DNA of 64,000 nt from CAVQFO01 sp963711725 (GTDB lineage: Bacteria; Pseudomonadota; Gammaproteobacteria; Nitrococcales; Aquisalimonadaceae), in the NCBI GenBank assembly GCA_963711725.1, contig CAVQFO010000025.1, forward strand, positions 84,089-148,088, read 5' to 3'. The position numbers and the translations under genes are program-made. Within the stretch, counting starts at the first letter, position 1; every line of letters starts with the position of its first letter. Shown piece after piece: positions 26,085 through 35,059 of the stretch. The notes beneath the pieces were generated by a model. The model was not told the origin of the DNA. It saw only the letters and a list, made by a program, of their open reading frames with translations, and did not search any database.

Positions 26085-27515
26085 CTAGATCACGATCAGT
26101 TCCGCGTGGAGGGCACCGGCCTGCTTCAGAGCTTCGAGTATGGCCACCAGATCACCCGGGGCCGCGCCCACGCGGTTGACCGCGTCCACGATCTGCTGCA
26201 GCTCCACGCCCGGGCCGAAGACGAACATGGGGTTCTTCTCCTGCTCGACCTTGATCTTGCTCTGGGGCGTGGTGGTGGTCTGGCCACGGCTCAGGGGCGC
26301 CGGCTGGCTGACGTTCTGCTTCTCGGTGATGGTCACGGTGAGACTGCCGTGGGTCACCGCCGCGGCGGTCACTTTGACGTGGCTGCCAATGACCACGGTG
26401 CCCGTGCGCGCGTTCACAATCACCCGCGCAGGCGCATCGCCCGGCGTGAATTTCAGGTTCTCCAGGTAGGACACGAAGCTGACGCGCTGATCGGCGTCAC
26501 GCGGTGCGCGCACCTTGACGGAAACGGCATCGACCGCGTGGGCGGTGTCAGGCCCCAGGTTATCGTTGATGGTCTCCGCCAACCGTTTGGCGCTGGTGAA
26601 ATCCGGGGTGTGCAGGTTCAGCACGACCGAATCGCCCAGATCGAAGGACGAGGGTACCGCCCGTTCCACCGTGGCGCCGTTGGGGATGCGCCCGGCGCTG
26701 GGCACGTTCACTGAAATACTGGAACCGTCGGCGCCGGAGACGCCGAAGCCGCTGACCAGCAGGCTGCCCTGAGCCATGGCGTAAACCTGGCCGTCGGCGC
26801 CCTTGAGGGGAGTCATCAACAGACTGCCGCCCCGCAGGCTCTTGGCGTTGCCCAGCGAGGAGACGTTGATGTCGATCTGCTGGCCCGGCTTGGAGAACGG
26901 CGGCAATTCGGCGGTCACCATGACGGCAGCCACGTTCTTGAGCTGCAGGTTGGTGCCGGAGGAAATCTGGATACCCTGAGCCGCCAGCATGCTGCGGATG
27001 CTCTCCACCGTGAACGGTGTCTGGGTCGTCTGGTCGCCGGTGCCGTCCAGGCCGACCACCAGGCCATAACCCACCAGTTGGTTGGTGCGGACGCCGGCCA
27101 CCGATGCCAAATCCTTGATGCGGTCGGCGTGGGCCGTGCCGAGGCCAAGGAACATGATCAATGCAGCACTGACGGCGGTCAGATAGCGGTTGAGGCCGCT
27201 TGTTACCCCCCCTCTCCCCCTGCCCCTCTCCCGCCAGGGGCGAGGGGTGTCTACTACCGAACCTTGGACAGAACGCCGTCGCTCTCCGCTGGCGGGCGGC
27301 ACGAACGCAACGCAAGCCCGCAAGCCGCTCAATCCGAGCGCGTTTTTTTCGCCGTCATTCCCGCGCAGGCGGGAATCCATGCCTTTGGAAACACTGGATT
27401 CCCGCCTGCGCGGGAATGACGCGGGTGGTGCTGCGGGAGTGATGGAGGCAAGGGGGAGATCAACAGCTCCCCGTGCTCCAAGCCCCATCACCAGTCGACA
27501 AACCTTCCTGCTCAT
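26085..27515 (-). CDS. flgI: Flagellar P-ring protein FlgI with repeat-derived N-terminal extension
   Basis: FlgI forms the periplasmic P ring. The mature core is intact and begins DRIKDLASVAGVRTNQLVGY at 27125. The signal-like segment before it (RYLTAVSAALIMFLGLGTAHA) has no nearby ATG. The frame stays open upstream through sequence encoded by dispersed repeats (for example SFPRRRESS and DSRLRGNDG) to an ATG at 27515 (MSRKVCRLVM), which has GAGAGG eight bases upstream and follows flgH closely. The likeliest reading is that repeats entered the signal-peptide region and kept the frame open. As annotated the protein is 476 residues, about 110 longer than usual, and its export would need an internal signal or a non-ATG start. 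Confidence 0.85.
   Translation of the reverse strand: MSRKVCRLVMGLGARGAVDLPLASITPAAPPASFPRRRESSVSKGMDSRLRGNDGEKNALGLSGLRACVAFVPPASGERRRSVQGSVVDTPRPWRERGRGRGGVTSGLNRYLTAVSAALIMFLGLGTAHADRIKDLASVAGVRTNQLVGYGLVVGLDGTGDQTTQTPFTVESIRSMLAAQGIQISSGTNLQLKNVAAVMVTAELPPFSKPGQQIDINVSSLGNAKSLRGGSLLMTPLKGADGQVYAMAQGSLLVSGFGVSGADGSSISVNVPSAGRIPNGATVERAVPSSFDLGDSVVLNLHTPDFTSAKRLAETINDNLGPDTAHAVDAVSVKVRAPRDADQRVSFVSYLENLKFTPGDAPARVIVNARTGTVVIGSHVKVTAAAVTHGSLTVTITEKQNVSQPAPLSRGQTTTTPQSKIKVEQEKNPMFVFGPGVELQQIVDAVNRVGAAPGDLVAILEALKQAGALHAELIVI
27207..27248. repeat. CCCCTCTCCC-type dispersed inverted repeat within flgI
   Basis: Polypyrimidine sequence (CCCCCTCTCCCCCTGCCCC) is followed by GCCAGGGGCGAGGGG, giving an imperfect hairpin. 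It resembles a dispersed repeat seen in many proteobacterial genomes (from memory). Here it lies directly upstream of the FlgI signal-like segment and is translated as WRERGRGRGG. Confidence 0.6.
27353..27421. repeat. ATTCCCGC...GCGGGAAT palindromic repeat within flgI
   Basis: The left arm is 27353-27378 (CGTCATTCCCGCGCAGGCGG, then GAATCC) and the right arm is its inverse at 27396-27421, with a 17-base spacer. The layout resembles dRS3/NEMIS-like ATTCCC repeats of other proteobacteria. It lies inside the open flgI frame and encodes the FPRRRESS and RLRGND peptides. Confidence 0.8.
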
Positions 27516-27543
27516 GGCTCGTACCTCTCGCATCCCCGCTCCC

Positions 27544-28218
27544 CTAGAACGGCCAGATCACGCTCATGAATATCCGTGTGAGCCATCCCTGGGAATTGGA
27601 ATCCGCCAACGCTCCGGTGCCGGTGTAGGCGATCCGGGCGTCCGCCACGCGGGTGGAGGAGACCGTGTTGTCCGAGGCCACGTCGTCGGGCCGGACGATG
27701 CCGGTGATGGTGACGTACTCGTCGCCACGGTTGAGGGTGATGCGCTTGCGGCCCTGCACGACCATGTTGCCGTTGGGATAGACGTCCAGTACCACGGCGG
27801 TCAGCGTACCGCTCAGGGCATTGCTCTGATCCGTCTTGCCGCCGCCGTCGAAGTTGCGGTCGGCGCTGATACTGGCGTGCATGGGATAGTTGAATAGCTG
27901 CAGGTCCTTCCCAAATGCCGTGGGCGTGCCGAGCCCCACTTCGTCCTTCTTGCCGTAGCTGGTGTTGGCGGCCTTGCTGGCATTGGTCTTTTCTTCCAGC
28001 ACGATGGTGATCACATCACCGGGGCGATGCGCCGTGCGGTTTTCAAACAGGCGCACATCCCGGCCGGTCTGGTAGATGGCGCCGTTGGCCTGCTTGGGCG
28101 GAGGCTCGACCACGGGCGGACTGTCCGCCATTTTCGGCGGCTCTTCCTGCATCATCGCGCAACCGCTCAGCAGCGAAGTCGCGGCGGCCAGGAGGATGAG
28201 TGCCTTGTTGATCATCAT
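27544..28218 (-). CDS. flgH: Flagellar L-ring lipoprotein FlgH
   Basis: FlgH forms the outer-membrane L ring. The 224-residue product has a lipoprotein signal with lipobox LLSGC (Cys20), a proline-rich spacer and the conserved domain from LFENRTAHRPGDVITIVLEE to VSSTRVADARIAYTG. Length is typical. It follows flgG after 28 bases and precedes flgI. The second Met (ATG of MINKAL) is an equally possible start, one codon in. Confidence 0.96.
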   Translation of the reverse strand: MMINKALILLAAATSLLSGCAMMQEEPPKMADSPPVVEPPPKQANGAIYQTGRDVRLFENRTAHRPGDVITIVLEEKTNASKAANTSYGKKDEVGLGTPTAFGKDLQLFNYPMHASISADRNFDGGGKTDQSNALSGTLTAVVLDVYPNGNMVVQGRKRITLNRGDEYVTITGIVRPDDVASDNTVSSTRVADARIAYTGTGALADSNSQGWLTRIFMSVIWPF

Positions 28219-28246
28219 GGTGTTACCTCGCGCTGCTCGTTCACCG

Positions 28247-29032
28247 TCAGATGTTGTTGGTGACGTACTGCAACATCTGATCGGTGGAGGCGATGGCCTT
28301 GCTGTTGGTCTCGAATGCCCGCTGGGTTTCGATCATGTTCACCAGCTCCTCGGCGATGTTCACGTTGGAGCTCTCCAGCGCGCCCTGCTGCAAGGTGCCC
28401 AGGCCGGACTGGCCCGGCGTGCCGGTGGTGGGCGTGCCGCTGGCGGCCGTTTCCACGAACAGGTTGTCGCCTATGGGCTGCAGGCCCGTGGGGTTCACGA
28501 AATCCGCCAGGGTGAGGTTGCCCACGGTCACGGGCGACGATTGCCCGGCGACCTGGGCGGTCACCGTGCCGTCCTGGCCGATGGTCACCGTCTGGGTGCC
28601 GCTGGGCAGCGTGATGGCCGGCTGAATCGCCATGCCGTTGGAGGTGACCAGTTGGCCCTGGTTGTCCATTTGCAGCGTGCCGTCACGGGTGTAGGCCAGG
28701 GTGCCGTCGGGCTGCAGCACCTGGAGAAACCCGCGCCCTTCGATCGCGACGTCCAGGGAGTTTCCGGTCTGCACAATATTGCCCTGGGTTTGCAGCTTCT
28801 CGGTGGCCGCCACCCTCACGCCGGTGCCCAGTGAAAGGCCCGACGGCAGCTGCGTGTTCTGGGTGCTCTGGCCGCCGGACTGGCGCACCGTCTGGTACAT
28901 CAGATCCTGGAACACGGCCCGGTCCTTCTTGAAACCGGTGGTGTTCACGTTGGCCAGGTTGTTGGAAACCACGGTCATGCGCGTCTGCTGCGCGTCCAGT
29001 CCGGTCTTCGCGACCCACAGTGCTGGATTCAT
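28247..29032 (-). CDS. flgG: Flagellar distal rod protein FlgG
   Basis: FlgG builds the distal rod. The 261-residue product has the N-terminal rod motif MTVVSNNLANVNTTGFKKDR, the middle QGNIVQTGNSLDVAIEGRGF and the C-terminal SSNVNIAEELVNMIETQRAFE, all diagnostic. Length is the family norm. It is separated from flgF by about 200 bases containing a REP-A pair, and from flgH by 28 bases. Confidence 0.97.
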   Translation of the reverse strand: MNPALWVAKTGLDAQQTRMTVVSNNLANVNTTGFKKDRAVFQDLMYQTVRQSGGQSTQNTQLPSGLSLGTGVRVAATEKLQTQGNIVQTGNSLDVAIEGRGFLQVLQPDGTLAYTRDGTLQMDNQGQLVTSNGMAIQPAITLPSGTQTVTIGQDGTVTAQVAGQSSPVTVGNLTLADFVNPTGLQPIGDNLFVETAASGTPTTGTPGQSGLGTLQQGALESSNVNIAEELVNMIETQRAFETNSKAIASTDQMLQYVTNNI

Positions 29033-29154
29033 GACGGTCTACCTCTCTCGTCGGATTCTTGTCGCTCAAACATGTATTTGCATGGTCTGTGCCAAGGAAC
29101 TCTCTACGAGGGGATTTCCCCTCTGCCCGCCCCTCTCGGGGGCGCTCGGTCGGG

Positions 29155-29224
29155 ATTCGCGGCGGGGAGCGCCGCTCCTACAAACATCGGCAAGCCTGTA
29201 GGAGCGGCGCTTGCCGCCGCGAAC
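29155..29224. repeat. REP-A inverted pair between flgF and flgG
   Basis: The arms are 29155-29181 and 29198-29224 with a 16-base spacer. The right arm ends five bases from the flgF stop, the same spacing seen after flgJ and flgL. Confidence 0.85.
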
Positions 29225-29229
29225 GCCCG

Positions 29230-29970
29230 CTAGCTCGTGCGCATCAACTTCTGGCTCGCCTGGTCGTCGTCCTGGGCGGTGCGCAGCAACTTGATGTTCG
29301 CCTCGAAGTTGCGGGCGTGATCGATGAGCTGCACCAGGGCGTCCACGGTATTCACGTTGCTGGACTCCAGGACCCCGCTGGTCACCTGGGTCGAGGCATC
29401 GGGGGCGGCCTGGGTGCCGTCCTTCAGGCGGAACAGTCCGTCCGGACCCTTCACCATGTTTTCGCCGGGCGGATTGACCAGCTTGATCCGGTCCAGCACC
29501 GCCAAGGTATTGGCGGACTGGCCCACGGGGATAATGCTGATGGTGCCGTCGGACCCGATCTCCAGCTTCTGCGCCGGCGGAATGGCGATGGGGCCGCCGT
29601 TGCCCAGCACGGGCTCGCCGGCGCCGTTCTGCAGAATGCCGCCACTGGAGATCTGAAGATCGCCGCGCCGGGTATAGGCTTCGGTGCCATCCGGCGCCTG
29701 CACCGCAATCCAGCCGGTGCCCTTTACCGCCACATCCAGATCCCGCCCGGTGTCCATCACCGCGCCCTGGGACAGATCGCTGCCAATCCCCGCGTCCTGG
29801 GAATAGACACGGCTGGCGTAGCCCGGCCCCTGAACCGGCCGACTCATGAGGCTGTCCAGATCGGCCCGGAAACCGGGGGTGTTGGCGTTGGCCAGGTTGT
29901 GGGACGTGTTCTGCTGCGCGTTCAGCGCCTGCGTGGCCCCGGTCATGGCGAGATAGACTAAGCGGTCCAT
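29230..29970 (-). CDS. flgF: Flagellar proximal rod protein FlgF
   Basis: FlgF is a minor proximal-rod subunit. The 246-residue product begins MDRLVYLAMTGATQALNAQ and carries the rod motif NTSHNLANANTPGFRADLD, GRDLDVAVKGTGWIAV in the middle and SSNVNTVDALVQLIDHARNFE at the C-terminus. It is shorter than FlgG and lies between flgE and flgG as in other clusters. Confidence 0.96.
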   Translation of the reverse strand: MDRLVYLAMTGATQALNAQQNTSHNLANANTPGFRADLDSLMSRPVQGPGYASRVYSQDAGIGSDLSQGAVMDTGRDLDVAVKGTGWIAVQAPDGTEAYTRRGDLQISSGGILQNGAGEPVLGNGGPIAIPPAQKLEIGSDGTISIIPVGQSANTLAVLDRIKLVNPPGENMVKGPDGLFRLKDGTQAAPDASTQVTSGVLESSNVNTVDALVQLIDHARNFEANIKLLRTAQDDDQASQKLMRTS

Positions 29971-30029
29971 GGTTCTTTCCTCCGTCTTGCCCGTGGGCGG
30001 ACGGCCTCATGGCCGCCCGCCGCGCGGGG

Positions 30030-31242
30030 CTAGCGGATGTTTATGATGTCCTGCGTAATCTGGTCTTCCGTGCTGATCATCTTGGCGTTGGCCTGGAAGT
30101 TCCGCTGCGCCGTGATCATCTTGACCAGCTGTTCGGTGGTGTTGACGTTGGACTGCTCCAGCGCACCGGACTGCAGCGTCCCCAGCCCGGATCCGCCCGG
30201 AGCACCCGCGATGGGCGTGCCGGAACCGAAGGTCTCCACCCAGCTGGTATCACCCACCTGCTTGAGCTTCTCAGGACTGGGAAAGCGGCTGAGGACCACC
30301 TGCCCCAGCACCTGGGACTGGCCATTGGTGAAGCGGGCGAAAATGCGGCCGTCCTGTTCGATGGACAGGTCCGAGAACTGGCCGTCGGCATAGCCGTTTT
30401 GCGTCAAGGAACTGACGTTGTAGTCGCTGCCGAACTGGGTCATGTTCGAGTAGTCGACGTCGATGCTCAACGGACTCACGCCACCCGGCAATGCGATGTT
30501 GTAGGTATCCGTGCCGTTGGCAATCAACGACCCGTTCGGGTTGAAGGTCACGTTCGCGGTGGTGCCGCTCAGGGCGGGATTCCCGTCCAGGATCATGTGG
30601 GTATCCCAGGTATTGGACCCCGTTTTTACCCAGTAGCTGGTGGCGATGTGCGAACCGCCCTGGGAGTCGTACACCGTGGTGGATGTGGAGAAGTTGTAGC
30701 TGGAGGAATCCGTGGAATCGAACGGCGTGGTGGCCGGCACCGAATCGCTGGAATCCAGGTTCATGGAAAAGGCCATGGAACTGGTCGGATTCGGAGAGAC
30801 GTTGCCGGTATTGATCTGCAACCGATCGATGTTGCCGTTGTTGATGTTGCCGGCGGAATCCGCGGTGAATCCTTCCAGGTATTGACCGTTGGGCGTGGCC
30901 AGGTAGCCGTCCCGGTCCAGGCGGAAACGTACCGGCCCGGGTATAGGACGTCGTTCCGCCATCATCGAGACGGAAGAAGCCGTTGCCGTTGATCGCCAGA
31001 TCCAGGCCGTTGCCGGTGAAGTTGAATTGGCCCTGTGTGAACTCCTGGGTGACGGCCGACAGGCGCACGCCCTGCCCGATTGCCGTACCCGATGTGCCGG
31101 CGCCCGCGGAGGCGAAAATATCGGCAAACTCCGCCCTGGACGACTTGAAGCCGGTGGTTCCGCTGTTCGCGATGTTGTTCCCGGTCACATCCAGGTCTTG
31201 CGAAGCGGCGTTCAAACCCGTCAATGCTGTTTCGAATGACAT
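30030..31242 (-). CDS. flgE: Flagellar hook protein FlgE (frameshift near 30925)
   Basis: FlgE is the hook subunit. The N-terminal part from the ATG at 31242 (MSFETALTGLNAASQDLDVT) runs to SYTRAGTF. The following hook domain (RLDRDGYLATPNGQYLEGF) and the C-terminus (LEQSNVNTTEQLVKMITAQR) are in another frame. Reading TTC instead of TTTC (plus-strand AAA at 30925-30927) joins GTF to RLDRDG and gives one protein of about 403 residues. The break lies at a three-base homopolymer. Since a broken hook protein would abolish flagella, sequencing error or a very recent mutation is likely. Confidence 0.87.
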
Positions 31243-31257
31243 GCCCTAGGTCCTCCG

Positions 31258-31944
31258 CTACCGAATTTGTTCTACGTCGGAAAAACTCACCTCGCCCAAG
31301 CCGTCCAGGCTCAGTGAAGGCCCTTGGCCGTTGCGGCCCAACTGCACGCTGTTGACGTGCGCCGAGGCGAGCGTATTCAGCGCTTGCTGATTGTCCTGGG
31401 TGCCCGCCACGGCCGCGATCTGGTAACGACCGGCCGGCATTTGCGTGCCGTCGGCCGCCTTGCCGTCCCAGGTGAATGCCTGGGTACCGGCGGGGACGTG
31501 CCCCAGGTCGACCTCGTCAACCAGTTCCCCGGCGGGCGTGTAGATGCCCACTTTCACCGGCGCGCCGCCGGCGGAACTGGGCACGGTCACGGCGCCATCC
31601 AGCGTCCCCGCGTCGGACAGGTAGCCTTGGTTGCTCTGTACCAGCACCTCGTGGCCCACCAGGTTGGCGGCCTTGAGCGCCTGGTCGGTGCTCATGGTCT
31701 GTTGAAACTGGGAGAACGACTTTTGCAGCTCGCTGATACCGCTGGCGGAGGTGAACTGCGCCATCTGCGCCAGGAACTGGCCGTCATCCATGGGCTTGAA
31801 CGGGTCCTGCTGCTTCATCTGGGTGACCATCAGCTTCAGGAAATCGTCCTGGCCCAGCTTGGAAAGGCTTCCGCTGGAGCTTGACGTGGTCTGGGTCTGG
31901 GCCGCGTTGGCGGCGTTCGACCCGGAAACGGCGTTCGTGGTCAT
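31258..31944 (-). CDS. flgD: Flagellar hook assembly (scaffold) protein FlgD
   Basis: FlgD caps the growing hook and is then removed. The 228-residue product has a Ser/Thr/Gln-rich N-terminus, the conserved block LGQDDFLKLMVTQMKQQDPF, DDGQFLAQMAQFTSASGISE, and a C-terminal FlgD Ig-like/Tudor region (VGIYTPAGELVDEVDLG and FTWDGKAADG). It lies 11 bases after flgC and 15 before flgE. All expected parts are present. Confidence 0.96.
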   Translation of the reverse strand: MTTNAVSGSNAANAAQTQTTSSSSGSLSKLGQDDFLKLMVTQMKQQDPFKPMDDGQFLAQMAQFTSASGISELQKSFSQFQQTMSTDQALKAANLVGHEVLVQSNQGYLSDAGTLDGAVTVPSSAGGAPVKVGIYTPAGELVDEVDLGHVPAGTQAFTWDGKAADGTQMPAGRYQIAAVAGTQDNQQALNTLASAHVNSVQLGRNGQGPSLSLDGLGEVSFSDVEQIR

Positions 31945-31955
31945 ATCGAAACCTC

Positions 31956-32372
31956 CTAGCGGCCGAGCTTGAGGGTCTGCAGCAGCAGATCCTTGGAGGT
32001 GTTCAGCACCTCCACGTTGTTCTGATAGGAGCGCGACGCCGAGATCATGTTCACCATCTCCTCCACCGGATTGACGTTGGAGCGGTAGACATAGCCATTG
32101 GCGTCGGCCATGGGGTTGTCCGGCATGTACATGGCCTCGTTCGGCGCCTGGCTTTCGGTGACATCCGCCACCCGCACGCCCCGCACCGGGTTGCCGCCGC
32201 CTTGCGTGGCCTTGAGCACCGCCGCGAAAACCGGCTCCCGCGCCTTGTACGCCGTATCCTTGCTGCCGCTGACCGTCTCGGCGTTCGCCAAATTACTGGC
32301 GGTCATGTTCAACCGGAGCGACTGGGCGCTCATGGCGGAACCGGCGATATCGAAGACCTTGAACAACGACAT
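31956..32372 (-). CDS. flgC: Flagellar proximal rod protein FlgC
   Basis: FlgC is a proximal-rod subunit. The 138-residue product has the N-terminal motif LRLNMTASNLANAETVSG, the middle PVRGVRVADVTESQAPNE and the C-terminal NVNPVEEMVNMISASRSYQNN. Length is normal. It lies six bases after flgB. Confidence 0.96.
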   Translation of the reverse strand: MSLFKVFDIAGSAMSAQSLRLNMTASNLANAETVSGSKDTAYKAREPVFAAVLKATQGGGNPVRGVRVADVTESQAPNEAMYMPDNPMADANGYVYRSNVNPVEEMVNMISASRSYQNNVEVLNTSKDLLLQTLKLGR

Positions 32373-32378
32373 GACTGC

Positions 32379-32774
32379 TTACTCCCCTCTCAGCGCGTCG
32401 ATGAGCCCGGTGAAACGGCCACCCAGGAAAGTCAGCACCGCCTGATAATTGACGGCATTCTCGGAGAAGGCCGCCTGTTCGGTCTGACTCTCGACGGTAT
32501 TGCCGTCCAGCGAGGGGTTCATGGGAACGCGGTAGAGCAACTTGGGGTCCGTTGCCCCCACGCCGCTCGGTTCGATGTGCTTGGCGTCGGTCCGGCGCAA
32601 GCTCAGGGCATCGCCCTGGGCCTGGCGCATGGCGGCCTTGAAGTCGAAGTCCCGGGCCTTGTAGTTGGGCGTGTCGGCATTGGCCAGATTCTCGGCCAGA
32701 ACCTGATTGCGCTCCGAGCGGAGCTTGAGGGCCGCCGCCTGGACACCGATCGCTTTATCGAAGGAAAAACTCAT
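32379..32774 (-). CDS. flgB: Flagellar proximal rod protein FlgB
   Basis: FlgB is the first proximal-rod subunit. The 131-residue product begins MSFSFDKAIGVQAAALKLR and carries QVLAENLANADTPNYKARD, followed by a short central region and the C-terminal NTVESQTEQAAFSENAVNYQ. It opens the flgBCDEFGHIJKL run, with GAGGTG upstream of the ATG and a strong sigma-54 promoter at 32811-32826. Confidence 0.96.
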   Translation of the reverse strand: MSFSFDKAIGVQAAALKLRSERNQVLAENLANADTPNYKARDFDFKAAMRQAQGDALSLRRTDAKHIEPSGVGATDPKLLYRVPMNPSLDGNTVESQTEQAAFSENAVNYQAVLTFLGGRFTGLIDALRGE

Positions 32775-32810
32775 GATGCACCTCGCATCGCACGTCGTTG
32801 CGAGGGTTCC

Positions 32811-32826
32811 TGCAAACGCCGTGCCA
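32811..32826 (-). promoter_or_regulatory. Sigma-54 promoter of flgB
   Basis: The minus strand reads TGGCAC-GGCGT-TTGCA, a full consensus -24/-12 match with GG to GC spacing of 10. It lies about 37 bases upstream of the flgB ATG. Confidence 0.88.
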
Positions 32827-32935
32827 GCACAAGGACACAGCTAGTCAGGAGGGGGCTAGCGAGGAGAAACCGGACCGTGGAGGGGCGGCAAACCGGCAAC
32901 AAGAGCGGCAAATCCTTGCCGCCCGGTGGAGAGAA

Positions 32936-33778
32936 TCAGCGCCGCCCGGTTTTGTCGCGAAGACGGTAGATAACCCCGGACTTGCAGCGGATCATCTCGA
33001 AATCCTCGGTGTGGCGCGCCAGGGACTCCGACGCCCCCACCATCAGGTAGCCACCGGGATTCAATTGCCGCGCCATTCTATGGAGGATGTCCTGCCGCGA
33101 TTCGGGGGAAAAATAGATCAGTACGTTGCGGCAAAGAATAAGATCGAAGCGACCCAGCGCCGCGTAGGATTCCAGTAGATTGTGCACTTGGCACGAAACC
33201 CGCCGGCGGATCTCGGGACGAACTTCCCAGCGGTCGTCGGAGACATGGTTGAAGTACTTCCGGCGCCGATCTTCGGCCAGACCGCGGGTCACGCCGGCTC
33301 CATGATAACGGGCTTGCTTGGCATGGTTGATCATTCCCGGCGAAATGTCGGTGGCCATGATCTGGCCTTCCAGGCGTCCGCCGGTTTCGTTGAATTCCTG
33401 CAAGGCGATGCTGACCGAATAGGGTTCCTGGCCCGAAGAACACGCCGCCGACCAGATCCGCACCTGCCAGACTCGGCGCTCCTGAAATTCGGGAAACAGC
33501 TGGTCCTGAAGGATGGAGAAGGGATAGACGTCACGAAACCACTGGGTCTCGTTGGTGGTCATCGCCTCGATGACCTGTCCCCGGAGCCCGGACCCCGAAG
33601 CCCGCTGCATGCGATCCACCAATTCGCCCAGATCGGACAGCCCACGGTCCGCCAGCAACGGGCCCAGTCGGCTCTGCACCAGATACTGCTTGTTGTCGCC
33701 CAGAACAATCCCGCATGACTGTTCCAGGAAGCGACGAAAGGCCTGGTAGTGCTCAGGCTTGATCTGTTGAGCGGACAA
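32936..33778 (-). CDS. cheR: Chemotaxis protein methyltransferase CheR
   Basis: CheR methylates glutamates on chemoreceptors using S-adenosylmethionine. I chose the TTG at 33778 (LSAQQIKPEHYQAFRRFL) because GAGAGG lies seven bases upstream and the N-terminal helical domain starts there. The product is 280 residues, the usual size. SAM-binding features include IWSAACSSGQEPYSVSI, the acidic MATDISPGM and LILCRNVLIYF, and receptor-tail contacts include the TRDETQWFR-like TTNETQWFRD. It lies 297 bases after cheV; that gap shows no gene, promoter or terminator that I can support. Confidence 0.93.
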   Translation of the reverse strand: MSAQQIKPEHYQAFRRFLEQSCGIVLGDNKQYLVQSRLGPLLADRGLSDLGELVDRMQRASGSGLRGQVIEAMTTNETQWFRDVYPFSILQDQLFPEFQERRVWQVRIWSAACSSGQEPYSVSIALQEFNETGGRLEGQIMATDISPGMINHAKQARYHGAGVTRGLAEDRRRKYFNHVSDDRWEVRPEIRRRVSCQVHNLLESYAALGRFDLILCRNVLIYFSPESRQDILHRMARQLNPGGYLMVGASESLARHTEDFEMIRCKSGVIYRLRDKTGRR

Positions 33779-34075
33779 GAAGAGACCTCTCGGTATCCTG
33801 CGATTCGCGTGTTCAGGGAATAGCCAAGTCCGTGCGGAGCGAGGCGAATTCATGAAGAATCGGCCGCGGGCCCGGGGGAGCAGTTCATCTTTCCTGCCGT
33901 TTGCGTTCGAGCGACTGCCGTTCGCCGCAAACAACCGAAAATCCGCCCTCTCTCTCCCACTCCCTCGCGTCGATCCACCTAACTCCAACAGGCTACGGGA
34001 CGCCACCCGTGGCGGGCTGTGCGCCGGGATTGTACCCATCTACGGCCCACCCGCAAGAGGCGTCGACCCCAAGCG

Positions 34076-35008
34076 CTACGCCTCCTGGCGAGCCTCCAGC
34101 CGTTCCACCACTTTCGCCGCCAACTCATCCGAGCTGAATTTCGCCAGGAAGTCGTTGGCACCCACTTTTCTGACCATGTCCCGGTTGAATACGCCGCTCA
34201 AGGACGTGTGCAGCAGCACGAACGTATTCTTCAAATCGGGATCGTTGCGCACGGCGGTGGTGAAGGTATAGCCATCCATCTTCGGCATCTCGATATCGGA
34301 AATGACCAGAAGCAGCTTATTCCAGGGGGAATCCGGCGTGGTCACCCACTCCCGCAGCAGATTCAACCCCTCTTCGCCGTTCTTGGCCAAGTGTACCTGC
34401 ACCCCGATCTTCTCCAGGGTGGACTGAACCTGCCGCCGGGCGACCACGGAATCATCCACCACCAGCACATGGCAGTCCGCCGCGCTTTCCACCGTCTCGA
34501 GCCTCGCGCCAGCGTCGTCCTCGACACCCCCGGCGCGGTTAACCTCGTCCATGACCTTTTCCACGTCCACGATCTGAACCATCCGGCCCTCCACTTCCGT
34601 GACCGCCGTCAGATAGCTGCTGCCCGCCGCATGGCTGGGCGGCGGTTTGATGTCCTTCCAGTTCATGTTGACGATGCGGTCGACCGAGCGAACTAAAAAC
34701 CCCTGAACGGTCCGGTTGTACTCCGTGACGATCACGGAACTGGTCGCAAGGTCGTCCAGCGGTCGCCCGGTGGTGGCCAGGCTGAGATCCAGCACACTGA
34801 TGGTCTTGCCGCGAATCGTGGAAATGCCGCGCACGATCGGATGCGCGTGCGGCACGGCAATCAGGCGAGGGGTTCGGATGACTTCCCGCACTTTGAACAC
34901 ATTGATACCGAACAACTGGCTGCTGTTGAGATTGAACAACAGTAGTTCCATGCGGTTCCGACCGGCGAGATTCGTACGCTGGTCCACCGAAGCCATAATC
35001 CCGGACAT
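34076..35008 (-). CDS. cheV: Chemotaxis coupling protein CheV (CheW-receiver fusion)
   Basis: CheV couples receptors to CheA and is tuned by phosphorylation. I chose the ATG at 35008 (MSGIMASVDQRTNLAGRNR) from its match to other CheV N-termini and an upstream AAGGGG. The 310-residue product has a CheW domain (residues about 20-165: LFGINVFKVREVIRTP, then IRGKTISVLDLS). The receiver domain at about residues 180-305 has VLVVDDSVVARR, phosphoacceptor Asp in ISDIEMPKMDG and a conserved Lys in FLAKFSSD. It is transcribed divergently from flgA, from a sigma-28 promoter. Confidence 0.95.
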   Translation of the reverse strand: MSGIMASVDQRTNLAGRNRMELLLFNLNSSQLFGINVFKVREVIRTPRLIAVPHAHPIVRGISTIRGKTISVLDLSLATTGRPLDDLATSSVIVTEYNRTVQGFLVRSVDRIVNMNWKDIKPPPSHAAGSSYLTAVTEVEGRMVQIVDVEKVMDEVNRAGGVEDDAGARLETVESAADCHVLVVDDSVVARRQVQSTLEKIGVQVHLAKNGEEGLNLLREWVTTPDSPWNKLLLVISDIEMPKMDGYTFTTAVRNDPDLKNTFVLLHTSLSGVFNRDMVRKVGANDFLAKFSSDELAAKVVERLEARQEA

Positions 35009-35059
35009 AGAAGCGGGCCCCCTTATTCGAGCTCGGGCAGTGCGTGGCACTACTCCTGT

